Shown piece after piece: positions 6,934-15,804 of a stretch of 30,632 bases of DNA; within the stretch, counting starts at the first letter, position 1; the number at the start of each line of letters is the position of its first letter. The notes under the pieces were generated by a model, which saw only the letters and a program-made list of their open reading frames with translations, was not told the origin of the DNA and made no database searches. The stretch is from assembly GCA_035686605.1 (NCBI GenBank), contig DASRZI010000349.1:1-30632 (forward strand), given 5' to 3'. Position numbers and translations under genes: made by a program. Origin of the DNA: UBA11865 sp035686605. Lineage in GTDB: Bacteria > Chloroflexota > Anaerolineae > Promineifilales > Promineifilaceae.

Positions 6934-9087
6934 TCAGTGGCTGCTAAGCAAAATCGGCTCGTCCACGGCATGCTGAAGGGTTATCCGTCCGTTTAACAAC
7001 CACTCCTGGCTGCTGAATAGGTCGTCCTGGTCTACCACCATCTCTCTTGCCGGATGATAAATACCTTCAGCATCTAGGATATGACACCTTTCGGTGTCCT
7101 TGAGATAAACCTCTAGGATATTTTCCAATATCTCCTTTCGCAGGATGGGATTATCTACCGGGAAGAGCACTTCGACTCGCCGGTCGATATTGCGGGGCAT
7201 GAGGTCTCCGCTTCCGACGTACAATTGGGATCTGCCCAAATTGTGGAAATAGTAGATCCGGCTGTGCTCCAGGAAACGACCGACTATGCTTAGAACGCGA
7301 ATATTGTCGCTGATCCCTTCGATGCCAGGTCGCAGGCAACAAATCCCCCTAACGTTGAGGTCGATCTGCACGCCTGCTTGCGAAGCTCGGTAGAGGGCCG
7401 CGATCATCTCCGCATCAACCAGGGAGTTTATCTTGAAGATGATTCTCCCTTTATCTCCATGAGTTGTCTCCCGTTCTATAAGCTCAAGCATCTGCCGCCG
7501 GAAGTTCACTGGAGCTACCATGAACTTTCTGTACGTATCCTGCTTCGAGAAACCCGTCAGATAGTTGAACAACTCCGAAGCGTCCGATCCGATATCGGGA
7601 TCGCTGGTCATTAGTCCGATGTCGGTATACATCCTGGCAGTAACAATGTTGTAATTACCGGTTGAGAGATGAACATAGCGATGAATGCCATCTTTTTCGC
7701 GACGGACGACAAGACTTACCTTGCAGTGGGTTTTTAAACCAATGAGACCATATACCACGTGGACTCCAGCCCGCTCCAGGGCTCGAGCCCAGCCGATATT
7801 GCTCTCTTCATCAAAACGAGCCTTCAGCTCTACGAGTGCGGAAACCTGTTTCCCATTTTCCCGGGCACGCATTAGAGCCTCTACGATGGGTGGATTTGGA
7901 CCAACGCGATACAGAGTCTGCTTAATGGCCAGGACGTCGGGATCATCAGCAGCCGTCCGTACAAAATCGACCACAGGCAGAAAGCTATCGTACGGATGGT
8001 GAAGGAGAACATCCTGCCGTTTGAGAATTTTAAAGATCGAATCATCGGAACGGAGGGGTGGGGGAAGGACGGGTTGGAAAACAGGATCCTTGAGCTGCGG
8101 CCGCTCAAGCTGGTGCAGCTGCCAAAGGGTACTCAAGTCAAGAGGACCGCTAATCCTGTATACGTCGAAGCTTCCGACCTGGAGATTTAAGCGCAATATC
8201 TCCAATATCTTCTCCGGCATACTTTGATCCACCTCTAACCGGGTGACGAAGCCGAAATGGCGCCGCCTCAGGCTTTCCTCGATCGTCAGCAGCAGGTCAT
8301 CCGCCTCGTCTTCCTGGATTTCCATATCTGTGTTCCTGGTTATCCGGAACGGGTAAGCTTCTTCGATCTCCATTCCCGGGAAAAGCCGGTCGAGGTTTGC
8401 GGCGATCACTTGTTCGACCCAGACAAACTTCTGGACCTTAGGTGGCAGCAGTTCTTCCGGATCTAGAGGGTTGAGGGGGATCAATCTCGGAAATGCCGCC
8501 GGAACCTTGACCCTGGCAAAATGGCTGTCACCGGAGGCAGGATCAGTGACCACAACAGCCAGGTTGATACTCAAATTAGAGATGTGAGGAAATGGATGCC
8601 CAGGATCAAAAAGCAATGGCGTGAGCACCGGGAAGATCTCTCGTTCGAAGTAATCTTTGACCTTCAGCTGTTGCCGCTTCTTAAGGTCATCGTAATTCAA
8701 GATGTGAATACCGGCGACTTCCAATTCCTCCCTGATATGACCGGACCAGTAGTCCATCGTCTGGGCGTGCATTGCGGTCACCGCTTTGTGGATGCCAACC
8801 AACTGTTCCCTTGGCGCTAAACCATCCGGAGGACGGTTCGTAACGCCCAGCAGCACCTGCTGCTTCAAACCTGAAACGCGGACCATGAAGAACTCGTCCA
8901 TATTCCCACTGAAGATGGCCATAAACTTGACGCGTTCCAACAGCGGATGGCGGTCATCGAAGGCTTCATTTAAGACCCGCCGGTTGAATTCAATCGCACT
9001 CAGCTCTCGATTGATGAAGAGCTTGGGATTTCGCAGGTTAATCTCAGTCATCGCTGTTTGTTCCCGATGAGCCGAAGATGTTTTCAT
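6934..9087 (-). CDS. ppk1: Polyphosphate kinase 1
   Basis: 717-residue PPK1, which reversibly polymerises the gamma phosphate of ATP into inorganic polyphosphate. The domain order N, head, C1, C2 is complete: the N-terminal F-I-N-R-E-L-S-A-I-E-F-N-R-R-V-L-N-E-A block, L-Y-R-V-G-P-N-P-P-I, and the two PLD-like active-site histidines. His454 lies in G-L-K-T-H-C-K and is the likely autophosphorylated residue (E. coli His435); His608 in L-E-H-S-R-I-Y-Y-F matches E. coli His592. Length is typical of the family. The start is uncertain between this ATG and the one at codon 13 (M-T-E-I-N-L); neither has a strong ribosome site. It is divergent from the CapA-family gene. No exopolyphosphatase or phosphate-transport gene is adjacent. 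Confidence 0.95.
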   Translation of the reverse strand: MKTSSAHREQTAMTEINLRNPKLFINRELSAIEFNRRVLNEAFDDRHPLLERVKFMAIFSGNMDEFFMVRVSGLKQQVLLGVTNRPPDGLAPREQLVGIHKAVTAMHAQTMDYWSGHIREELEVAGIHILNYDDLKKRQQLKVKDYFEREIFPVLTPLLFDPGHPFPHISNLSINLAVVVTDPASGDSHFARVKVPAAFPRLIPLNPLDPEELLPPKVQKFVWVEQVIAANLDRLFPGMEIEEAYPFRITRNTDMEIQEDEADDLLLTIEESLRRRHFGFVTRLEVDQSMPEKILEILRLNLQVGSFDVYRISGPLDLSTLWQLHQLERPQLKDPVFQPVLPPPLRSDDSIFKILKRQDVLLHHPYDSFLPVVDFVRTAADDPDVLAIKQTLYRVGPNPPIVEALMRARENGKQVSALVELKARFDEESNIGWARALERAGVHVVYGLIGLKTHCKVSLVVRREKDGIHRYVHLSTGNYNIVTARMYTDIGLMTSDPDIGSDASELFNYLTGFSKQDTYRKFMVAPVNFRRQMLELIERETTHGDKGRIIFKINSLVDAEMIAALYRASQAGVQIDLNVRGICCLRPGIEGISDNIRVLSIVGRFLEHSRIYYFHNLGRSQLYVGSGDLMPRNIDRRVEVLFPVDNPILRKEILENILEVYLKDTERCHILDAEGIYHPAREMVVDQDDLFSSQEWLLNGRITLQHAVDEPILLSSH

Positions 9088-9150
9088 AGAAGCTATTGTG
9101 CATCATCTGTGCTTTCTGGTAAATCAATCCACATTGGATTACATTTTGGT

Positions 9151-9163
9151 TAACATTATGTTA
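9151..9163. promoter_or_regulatory. Palindrome TAACATTATGTTA in the ppk/capA divergent gap
   Basis: TAACAT-T-ATGTTA, a near-perfect palindrome, lies about 64 bases before ppk and 123 bases before the CapA-family gene. The identical 13-mer occurs at 21957-21969 upstream of the acidic protein gene. On the ppk strand it offers a -10-like CATAAT. It may be an operator or a promoter core. Confidence 0.35.
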
Positions 9164-9285
9164 TCTTGTAAACTGATTCTAACTCGTTTTAACCATTATC
9201 ATTAACGACTACGGCTCCACCGCCATAAAGATCAAGTGAAAAAGGGCTCGATGCAGGTCACGCAAAACAAGCCTATATACGTTAT

Positions 9286-11031
9286 ATGACTATACATAAA
9301 GTGAATTCACTCCGGCGCAGATCGCATTTAATTCTGGTTTTGTTGGTCAGTGTTCTCGTCGCCTGTACTGACGACCAATCCCTAGAAAGCACTCCGTCAG
9401 CATCGATAACAGTGATCGCGACGGCCGATATGCCTTCCTCGACACAGACAGTCCCGCCCCCAGATCGGATTCTGCCGACTCTTTTCCCAACCGTGCTCTC
9501 GCCAACTACACAACCAACGCCAACCACTAAGCCGCCAGTAGGCATCTCCGTCCGAGGTTCTGTGCCTGCTTCACTGGTTTACAAGGCATTGGTTATTACT
9601 CAGGAACACGGCGACCAGTATGCCTGGAATGCCGTTCAAGAAGAGAGCTCGCGTTCAATCGCTATTCAGGCTGGTGAAGGATTTCCATTGGCAGAGTGGG
9701 TATATGCCGTTGCCGCGCCATTTGCCACTGTGACCGACCGAACGACAATTGAAGAGGTCGTGATGGGCTGGCAAACAGGATCCTCGCCCGTGGGAAAGCT
9801 CATCCTGGCTAGTACGACGGCTGAAACATTCTCCTCCATCTGGGGCGCGCCTTCAGGCGAGCCCTCTCCATCGGTTCTGATCGTCGAAGACGAGTACCTC
9901 ATGGATTCTCTATGGGCAAACCGCCCGTCGTGGACCTTGGTTCCCTTCGATGAGCTCGTCCCCAGTTTGAAAGTTCTAAAAGTAGATGGTCAATCGCCGT
10001 TTGACAGACTTTTTGACCTGGATTCCTATCCCCTTACTATCCCCATAGGCATTGCTGGTGATGAGAACGCTGTCTCAGCTTTTATGAGGCTTTGGGGAGA
10101 TCGCGATACAAACCATGATCCTGCGCGGATTACCCGCGTCGCTATGAGTGGGGTGACCGCTTTAGGCCGGGCTACGGCCTACCAGATGGAGATCAGAGGC
10201 ATCACGACCCCTGGCGAAGTGGTCGGTCCCGTCTTGCGTGAGGCAGATATCGCTCACATCAGTCACGAGGTCTCCTTCTCGGCCGAGTGCCCATATCCCG
10301 ATCCAATCGGTGACCCAATCTTCTGCGCCAAAGATGAGTACCTGGAGCTGCTAATATCGATCGGCGCCGACGTCGTCGAGCTAACAGGGAATCATGTAAA
10401 CGATTGGGGGCCTGAGAACACCTCTCGCTCGGTCGACCTCTACGAAGAAGCTGGCATGAAGACCTTCGGCGGCGGCAGGAACCTGAATGAAGCTAACCAA
10501 CCCGCTCTGTTTGAACACAACGGTAATATGATAGCCTTCGTTGGCTGTAATCCCGTCGGTCCTCCTGGAGCATGGGCCACAGACTTCCGTGCTGGATCAA
10601 GCCCATGCGACTATGAGGCGTTCTACAATCAAATCCAGGATCTTCGAGATGCAGGTTACGTGGTCATCGCCACCTTACAATATCCCGAGTTCTACCAATA
10701 TGCGCCGACGATCCAGCAGATAGCCGATTTCAGGGAAGTGGTCGTTGCAGGGGCGAACGCGGTTAGCGGCAGCCAAGGACATCACGCCCAAGGCTTTGAC
10801 TTCTATGACGGAGCCTTCATCCACTTTGGATTAGGCAATCTATTCTTCGATCAGATGGATATGTTGGGGACTCGTCAGAGTTTCATCGACACCTATATCA
10901 TCTACGACGGGGAGCTCATCGGAGTCGAGTTGTTTACCTCGCTGATCGAGAACTACTGCTGTCCACGGGCTATGACGACAGACGAACGCTCGGGGCTGCT
11001 AGAATCTGCCTTCCAGGCTAGCGGTTGGTAG
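9286..11031 (+). CDS. CapA-family (PGA_cap) lipoprotein
   Basis: 581-residue predicted lipoprotein. The N-terminus has basic residues, a hydrophobic run and the lipobox L-V-A-C with Cys27, so it should be anchored on the outer face of the membrane. A low-complexity Thr/Pro linker spans about residues 55-85. The last two thirds hold the CapA metallophosphatase-like fold: V-L-R-E-A-D-I-A-H-I-S-H-E-V-S-F, E-L-T-G-N-H-V-N-D-W-G, S-Q-G-H-H-A-Q-G-F and H-F-G-L-G-N-L-F-F-D-Q-M. The usual opening G-D is replaced by S-G in A-M-S-G-V-T-A-L-G-R. CapA proteins are linked to poly-gamma-glutamate export, but no other cap genes are near, so the substrate is unknown. There is no Shine-Dalgarno; a TATATA box at 9274-9279 would place transcription start on the A of the ATG. 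Confidence 0.85.
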   Translation: MTIHKVNSLRRRSHLILVLLVSVLVACTDDQSLESTPSASITVIATADMPSSTQTVPPPDRILPTLFPTVLSPTTQPTPTTKPPVGISVRGSVPASLVYKALVITQEHGDQYAWNAVQEESSRSIAIQAGEGFPLAEWVYAVAAPFATVTDRTTIEEVVMGWQTGSSPVGKLILASTTAETFSSIWGAPSGEPSPSVLIVEDEYLMDSLWANRPSWTLVPFDELVPSLKVLKVDGQSPFDRLFDLDSYPLTIPIGIAGDENAVSAFMRLWGDRDTNHDPARITRVAMSGVTALGRATAYQMEIRGITTPGEVVGPVLREADIAHISHEVSFSAECPYPDPIGDPIFCAKDEYLELLISIGADVVELTGNHVNDWGPENTSRSVDLYEEAGMKTFGGGRNLNEANQPALFEHNGNMIAFVGCNPVGPPGAWATDFRAGSSPCDYEAFYNQIQDLRDAGYVVIATLQYPEFYQYAPTIQQIADFREVVVAGANAVSGSQGHHAQGFDFYDGAFIHFGLGNLFFDQMDMLGTRQSFIDTYIIYDGELIGVELFTSLIENYCCPRAMTTDERSGLLESAFQASGW

Positions 11032-11163
11032 CGATTGAGAGCCTTTGTCGTGAGAGAGGTCTAGCTTGGTTCAAACGGAAGCGATAGAACTTCCCTGAAT
11101 CCAGTTGACAATCGATTCCTGTTGGGGATTTCGACTTATCGAAGATCGTCTCGACTGGAGGTT

Positions 11164-11613
11164 TTAAGCTGGATCGTTGTCTTCAAGATAATCGAGCAGC
11201 GCACGTAAACCCAAGATATAGCTTTTCCAGCCAAAACCAGAAATGGAGCCAATGCAAGCAGCAGCCAATACGGATTTCCGGCGGAACGCCTCTCGACTCT
11301 GAACATTTGAGATATGGACCTCGATGCAAGGTAAGCCCGAAGCGGTGATGGCATCTCGCAGCGCATAGCTGTAATGGGTAAAGGCTCCAGGGTTAATCAG
11401 GATTCCATCAGCCCAGGACATCGCCTCGTGAATCCAGTCGATCAGCTGGCCCTCATGGTTTGACTGGAAAGTCTCGACCGAGCTGCTCCTCTCTTCGGCA
11501 AACGAGATTATCTTGCCATTGATGTCGGCCAACGTTTCCCGACCGTAAACCTCTGGTTCCCTTTTTCCGAGCAGATTTAAGTTCGGCCCGTGAAGCACCA
11601 TTATCTTGGCCAT
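11164..11613 (-). CDS. aroQ: Type II 3-dehydroquinate dehydratase
   Basis: 149-residue dodecameric-type dehydroquinase, step three of the shikimate pathway, converting 3-dehydroquinate to 3-dehydroshikimate. Family landmarks are complete: H-G-P-N-L-N-L-L-G-K-R-E-P near the start, the catalytic Tyr and Arg region V-Y-G-R-E, Q-S-N-H-E-G-x-L-I-D-W-I-H, N-P-G-A-F-T-H-Y-S and E-V-H-I-S-N. A good AAGGAGA lies ten bases before the ATG. It follows the aroK-aroB fusion by 95 bases on the same strand and converges with the CapA-family gene. Together the two aro genes provide pathway steps two, three and five. Confidence 0.96.
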   Translation of the reverse strand: MAKIMVLHGPNLNLLGKREPEVYGRETLADINGKIISFAEERSSSVETFQSNHEGQLIDWIHEAMSWADGILINPGAFTHYSYALRDAITASGLPCIEVHISNVQSREAFRRKSVLAAACIGSISGFGWKSYILGLRALLDYLEDNDPA

Positions 11614-11708
11614 GTCTTGCTATCTCCTTCTGAGATTTGGAAGAAACTCAGAGGCACCTGTCGTGCCCCGGGATCCTGTAAAGAAGCAGTACCAATATGC
11701 CCCGGCTT

Positions 11709-13370
11709 TCATTGATCCGTAACCCGCAACCCATCTAGGACTTCAACCACCGCACTCTCGGGGACGTGATTCTCAACAAAAACGCTGCCGATGTCTCGGA
11801 TGAGCACAAACCTTAGTTCGCCCGACTCAACTTTCTTGTCTGTGGTCATGGCCTCAAGCAACTGGCGAGTAGGAAGTTGGCCTGGAATATGCACGGGTAA
11901 TTCAAGCTGAACGAGAATTCCCTTCAATCGCCCTGGGATCTCGGGGGCGCAATAGCCCAGCTTGGCGGAGAGCACCGCTGATGCGTGCAAACCAATTGAG
12001 ACGGCTTCCCCATGACGTACTGAATAGTTGCTAGCTTTTTCGATGGCATGGGCGAATGTGTGCCCCAGGTTGAGCAGCCTTCTCTGATCCTGCTCGAAAG
12101 GATCCAACTCCACAATCTCTCGCTTGATCAGTACCGCTTCTACAATGATGGTCTGCAGCTCGGCAAAAGGAAGTAGGCCGTCGTTATCCAGCGCCGCTCT
12201 GGCTATGGATTGGCCAATATCTTCAAGAGTGTCCAGGAGATCGGGACTTGAAATGATGGAGCCTTTGACAACTTCAGCCATCCCGGCGATCAGTTCTCTT
12301 CCGGGAAGTGTCCGCAACGTATCAAGATCGGCGATAACGGCCTTAGGCTGCTTGAACGAACCAACCAGGTTTTTACCTTGTGGTAGATCCACGCCAGTTT
12401 TTCCTCCAACACTGGCGTCAACCATGGCCAATAGGGAGGTGGGGCAATGAACGAGATCGATTCCCCGCATATAAGTCGCGGCTGCAAAGCCCCCCATATC
12501 GCCAACAACACCTCCACCCAGAGTCACTATAGTTCCCTGACGATCGATCCCAGATTGGAGCAGCTGATCGTAGATCCCTCTAATCGTATCCAAGTTCTTG
12601 TTCTTCTCGCCCGCAGGAGTGATTATCGTAGCAAACCTGTTCAAGCTACCCAAACTATTTACATAATGTTGGGCTACATTGCTGTCCGTCACCACCGCGG
12701 TGGGACCTTTGACATTCGCCACATCGGGCAGCGATGACAAGAGACCTCTGCCAACGAGAACATCGTACGTTCCTGTCGGGTGTCGCACGGGGATGTGGCT
12801 GGTCAAACGCGCTCGCCAGCTGTCTGCATCTGTGAGTTGATTAGAAAGCTCGATCATTCTACTGGCGACCTCTTGAACGGATTTTCCGCTGGTATTTACC
12901 TGGATGTACTGGCTGTAACCAGCCTGGCGCTCTCTAAGCAGGGTGGCGATGCGTTCTGCAGGATCGTCGCCATCGATAAGTGGACGGCTGGATAAATCTG
13001 CCTCTGTCCGGCTTAAAATATCCGCCGCGTTGGCCGTTAGACAGAACACAAGTCCGTGCTGGCTCAATAGCAATGCGTTCAATGGATCCAGCATCAGTCG
13101 ACCACCGGTGGCGATGACCAGGTTTCGGCGACCCGCCAATTCCCGGGTGATCGTTCGCTCATAGCGGCGGAAAGTCGCTTCACCATTGTCGAAGAAGATG
13201 TCGGCAATCGGCTTGTCGGCAAGGGCTACAATTAGCTTGTCAGTATCCACGAACTCGCGCCCTGTTTCACGAGCGACAATGTGCCCGGCGACAGATTTTC
13301 CCGTACCCATGAAACCCGTGAGCACGATATTTGAGGGAGGTCGCTGTCTGTTCAGTGGTCTACTATCCAT
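11709..13370 (-). CDS. aroKB: Shikimate kinase / 3-dehydroquinate synthase fusion
   Basis: 553-residue bifunctional protein. Residues about 1-170 are shikimate kinase (AroK): P-loop G-F-M-G-T-G-K-S, F-V-D-T-D, the F-R-R-Y-E region and A-T-G-G. Residues about 190-553 are NAD- and metal-dependent dehydroquinate synthase (AroB): G-E-K-N-K, L-G-G-G-V-V-G-D-M-G-G-F-A-A-A, P-T-S-L-L-A-M-V-D-A-S-V-G-G-K-T-G-V, the lysine in A-E-V-V-K-G and L-N-L-G-H-T-F-A-H-A-I-E with the zinc ligands. It thus catalyses steps five and two of the shikimate pathway and flanks aroQ, step three. The reading frame is unbroken across the junction, so this is a true fusion and not two overlapping genes. A perfect TATAAT ends ten bases before the ATG, with AGAGG in between. 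Confidence 0.95.
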   Translation of the reverse strand: MDSRPLNRQRPPSNIVLTGFMGTGKSVAGHIVARETGREFVDTDKLIVALADKPIADIFFDNGEATFRRYERTITRELAGRRNLVIATGGRLMLDPLNALLLSQHGLVFCLTANAADILSRTEADLSSRPLIDGDDPAERIATLLRERQAGYSQYIQVNTSGKSVQEVASRMIELSNQLTDADSWRARLTSHIPVRHPTGTYDVLVGRGLLSSLPDVANVKGPTAVVTDSNVAQHYVNSLGSLNRFATIITPAGEKNKNLDTIRGIYDQLLQSGIDRQGTIVTLGGGVVGDMGGFAAATYMRGIDLVHCPTSLLAMVDASVGGKTGVDLPQGKNLVGSFKQPKAVIADLDTLRTLPGRELIAGMAEVVKGSIISSPDLLDTLEDIGQSIARAALDNDGLLPFAELQTIIVEAVLIKREIVELDPFEQDQRRLLNLGHTFAHAIEKASNYSVRHGEAVSIGLHASAVLSAKLGYCAPEIPGRLKGILVQLELPVHIPGQLPTRQLLEAMTTDKKVESGELRFVLIRDIGSVFVENHVPESAVVEVLDGLRVTDQ

Positions 13371-13717
13371 GATGGCCTCTATTATAACGGCTTTCGTCTG
13401 AACTCCTGAAGGTCCTCACCTCTGAAATCACCATGTTCTGATTATTACTTACTTGCCTGGAAAGGTTAGGGTATATTGTACGCTCGGTGTTTGAAGGCAA
13501 TCATGGACCATTTCAAAGTACATGGGATTTTATCCGATTGCGCGTACTTAGGTTGACATAAGTTCGCTAGCATAGTCTTGCATGAGTGAATACTCAACAG
13601 TTAATAGGTGATTAGCCGGTAAGCGAGACGCCAGAAGGATCAGATAGAAAGCTGTGCAACTTACTAGACATAAAGTTAGATTCCTGGAGCGAATGACTTG
13701 ATTGGAGCGTTACGATT
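13371..13717. other. 347-base divergent region between aroKB and zwf
   Basis: Apart from the aroKB promoter it holds TTGACATAAGTT (13553-13564) and GACATAAAGTTAGA (13667-13680). The latter has a -10-like CATAAA that would give zwf a leader of about 37 bases. A 65-codon open frame at 13612-13809 on the minus strand overlaps zwf and is not credible. No hairpin or repeat of note. Confidence 0.5.
13381..13410 (-). promoter_or_regulatory. Promoter of aroKB
   Basis: On the minus strand TTCAGG (13410-13405), an 18-base spacer and a perfect TATAAT (13386-13381). Transcription would start near 13374, about four bases before the ATG at 13370, giving a very short leader. Confidence 0.5.
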
Positions 13718-15184
13718 ATGAGTGGAACAAGCACTATTGTTATTTTCGGGGCAAGTGGTGACCTGACGCGCAGGAAGCTGATCCCTTCCCTTTTCAGCCT
13801 CTTTTGCAAGGAGCGGCTGCCTCAGAACTGGCGAATCATCGGCGTGTCCCGGACAGGAATGAGCGATGAAGCCTTTCGCCAGCGCATGTCGGAAGGAATC
13901 AGGGAGTTCGCACCATCAAAATTCGATGCCTCGGAATGGGATGCCTTTGCTTCCAGGTTGTTTTACCAGGCTGGCGATTTGGGTACCGTGGGTGATTTCG
14001 CAGCCCTCGATCAGAGCATATCCGACTATGAGGATGGGGTGGACGGTCCTGCCAACCGGATCTACTATCTGGCTATTGCCCCCAGGCTTTATGAAACGGC
14101 TATTCACAACCTGGGTTCGACTGGAATGGTAGATGAAAGCAGTGGTTATCGGCGGGTGGTGATTGAGAAACCCTTCGGCCATGACCTGCCAACCGCGCGG
14201 CAGCTCAATATCTCGGTTTATGAATCACTGGTAGAATCCCAGATCTACCGCATCGACCATTACCTTGGGAAAGAAACCGTACAAAATATCCTGGTATTCC
14301 GATTCGCCAATTCCTTGTTCGAGCCGGTGTGGAATAGAAATTTTATCGACCATGTACAGATAACGGCTGCGGAAACCGTCGATGTCGAACACCGGGCGGG
14401 TTATTACGACGGAGTTGGTGTCATGAGAGACATGGTCCAGAATCATGTACTCCAGCTGCTGTCTTTGGTTGCCATGGAACCCCCGGCATCATTTGCGGCT
14501 AACGCTCTTCGAAACGAGAAAGTGAAGTTATTCTCCTCGATCCGGCCTATCGAACCCCACCAGGTAGCCAGGCATACGGTTCGAGGTCAATACCGAGACT
14601 ATCTGAAGGCAAAGGGAGTCAGTTCTGACTCCCAGACGGCGACTTTTGCGGCTCTGCGTCTCTATATTGACAATTGGCGCTGGCAGGGAGTTCCCTTTTA
14701 TCTGCGGTCAGGAAAGGCCCTTGCCAGCAAGCAAACAACCATAGGGATCTTCTTCAAACGACCGCCACATGTCATGTTCCCTCTACCGCCAGGGGCTAAC
14801 ATCGCCGCCAACGAGCTATCGATCTGCGTCCAACCGCATGAAGGGATTCATTTCAGTTTCCAAGCGAAGGTCCCCGATACGCCAGCCGAGATGCGAACTG
14901 TGGATATGAGCTTTCAATACGCGGATTCATTTGAAAAAACTCAAATCCCGGAAGCCTACGAGCGGCTCATCCTCGATGTCCTGAAGGGAGATGCTTCTCT
15001 CTTCACTAGGGGAGATGCGATTGAATTAGCTTGGGAACTAATCGATAAGGTTCATCTGGGCTGGGAGCTTGATTCCGCACCGCCGCTTTCAACTTATGAA
15101 CCGGGAAGCTGGGGACCTGTTGAAGCGGATGCCCTCATCGATCACGATGGCTATAAATGGTCGCCTGGGTGCGAGGGCCTTTAA
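13718..15184 (+). CDS. zwf: Glucose-6-phosphate 1-dehydrogenase
   Basis: 488-residue enzyme of normal family length that oxidises glucose 6-phosphate to 6-phosphogluconolactone, the entry to the oxidative pentose phosphate pathway and a major NADPH source. The N-terminal dinucleotide fold has I-F-G-A-S-G-D-L-T-R-R-K-L, the second block is V-V-I-E-K-P-F-G-H-D, and the active-site block R-I-D-H-Y-L-G-K-E lies near residues 177-185. F-Y-L-R-S-G-K-A-L further on contributes to substrate binding. GGAG is ten bases before the ATG. No 6-phosphogluconolactonase or 6-phosphogluconate dehydrogenase gene is adjacent. It converges with the CDP-alcohol phosphatidyltransferase gene after 44 bases. Confidence 0.97.
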   Translation: MSGTSTIVIFGASGDLTRRKLIPSLFSLFCKERLPQNWRIIGVSRTGMSDEAFRQRMSEGIREFAPSKFDASEWDAFASRLFYQAGDLGTVGDFAALDQSISDYEDGVDGPANRIYYLAIAPRLYETAIHNLGSTGMVDESSGYRRVVIEKPFGHDLPTARQLNISVYESLVESQIYRIDHYLGKETVQNILVFRFANSLFEPVWNRNFIDHVQITAAETVDVEHRAGYYDGVGVMRDMVQNHVLQLLSLVAMEPPASFAANALRNEKVKLFSSIRPIEPHQVARHTVRGQYRDYLKAKGVSSDSQTATFAALRLYIDNWRWQGVPFYLRSGKALASKQTTIGIFFKRPPHVMFPLPPGANIAANELSICVQPHEGIHFSFQAKVPDTPAEMRTVDMSFQYADSFEKTQIPEAYERLILDVLKGDASLFTRGDAIELAWELIDKVHLGWELDSAPPLSTYEPGSWGPVEADALIDHDGYKWSPGCEGL

Positions 15185-15228
15185 GCTTTCCCCCTATCAA
15201 CAAGATTCATACCAAGAATGGATGGGGT

Positions 15229-15777
15229 TTAGTCTGTTTCCTGCTTGTCCTTGATGAACAAATCTCTGACATCGCCAAAGAATTCGGGAATAATAACCTT
15301 TGGAAATTTGGGCCAGGTGACGATTATCGCGGCTATGACCCATAATATGAGCCAGAGGGCAGTTTGGGGGATTTCTATGATTGAAATGACTATGAAGAAA
15401 AGGTAGATGGGGGCTTGAAATAGCACGCCCAAGACGTGGGGAATGCCAAATCGCCAAAATACAACCAGCCACACTAACATGTAGATCGCGGCGATCTGCC
15501 AAATAAGGAAACCTGTGATCGCCAAATAAGCGAGGGTGCCGATAGAGATCAACATATCGATCTCTAGATCGTGGTCGCCGATCCAGGTCTTGTACTGGGT
15601 TTTGCTCCGCCTGGCTAGCACGCCATCAACGCTGTCGGCCGTCCAGTTGGCAATCAAGAGAATTATGACCATTTGAAGGCTCTTGGCCCCCTGGACAATG
15701 CCTAGCAAAGGCAGCACGAGGGCCAACAGAGCTCGCGCCCATGTTATGATGTCGGCGACACGTTTCCCAGCATCCAT
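15229..15777 (-). CDS. CDP-alcohol phosphatidyltransferase family membrane protein
   Basis: 182-residue membrane protein with about five hydrophobic helices. The family signature D-x2-D-G-x2-A-R is intact in D-S-V-D-G-V-L-A-R-R, followed by a Gly and two further acidic residues in W-I-G-D-H-D-L-E-I-D. Spacing after A-R is not the canonical x8-G-x3-D-x3-D: the Gly is two positions late and the next Asp one position early. Known family members make phosphatidylglycerol phosphate, cardiolipin, phosphatidylserine or phosphatidylinositol phosphate in the membrane. With the altered motif the alcohol acceptor cannot be named. The gene starts 27 bases after the GNAT stop on the same strand, which suggests one transcript. 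Confidence 0.75.
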   Translation of the reverse strand: MDAGKRVADIITWARALLALVLPLLGIVQGAKSLQMVIILLIANWTADSVDGVLARRSKTQYKTWIGDHDLEIDMLISIGTLAYLAITGFLIWQIAAIYMLVWLVVFWRFGIPHVLGVLFQAPIYLFFIVISIIEIPQTALWLILWVIAAIIVTWPKFPKVIIPEFFGDVRDLFIKDKQETD

Positions 15778-15804
15778 ATGCGACAGCTAAGTCCTTTGCT
15801 TCTA

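Noticed and set aside
11653..11667. Hairpin GGCAC-N5-GTGCC between aroKB and aroQ as a terminator
   Set aside because: Only five base pairs and no T-run on the minus strand; the two aro genes are probably co-transcribed.
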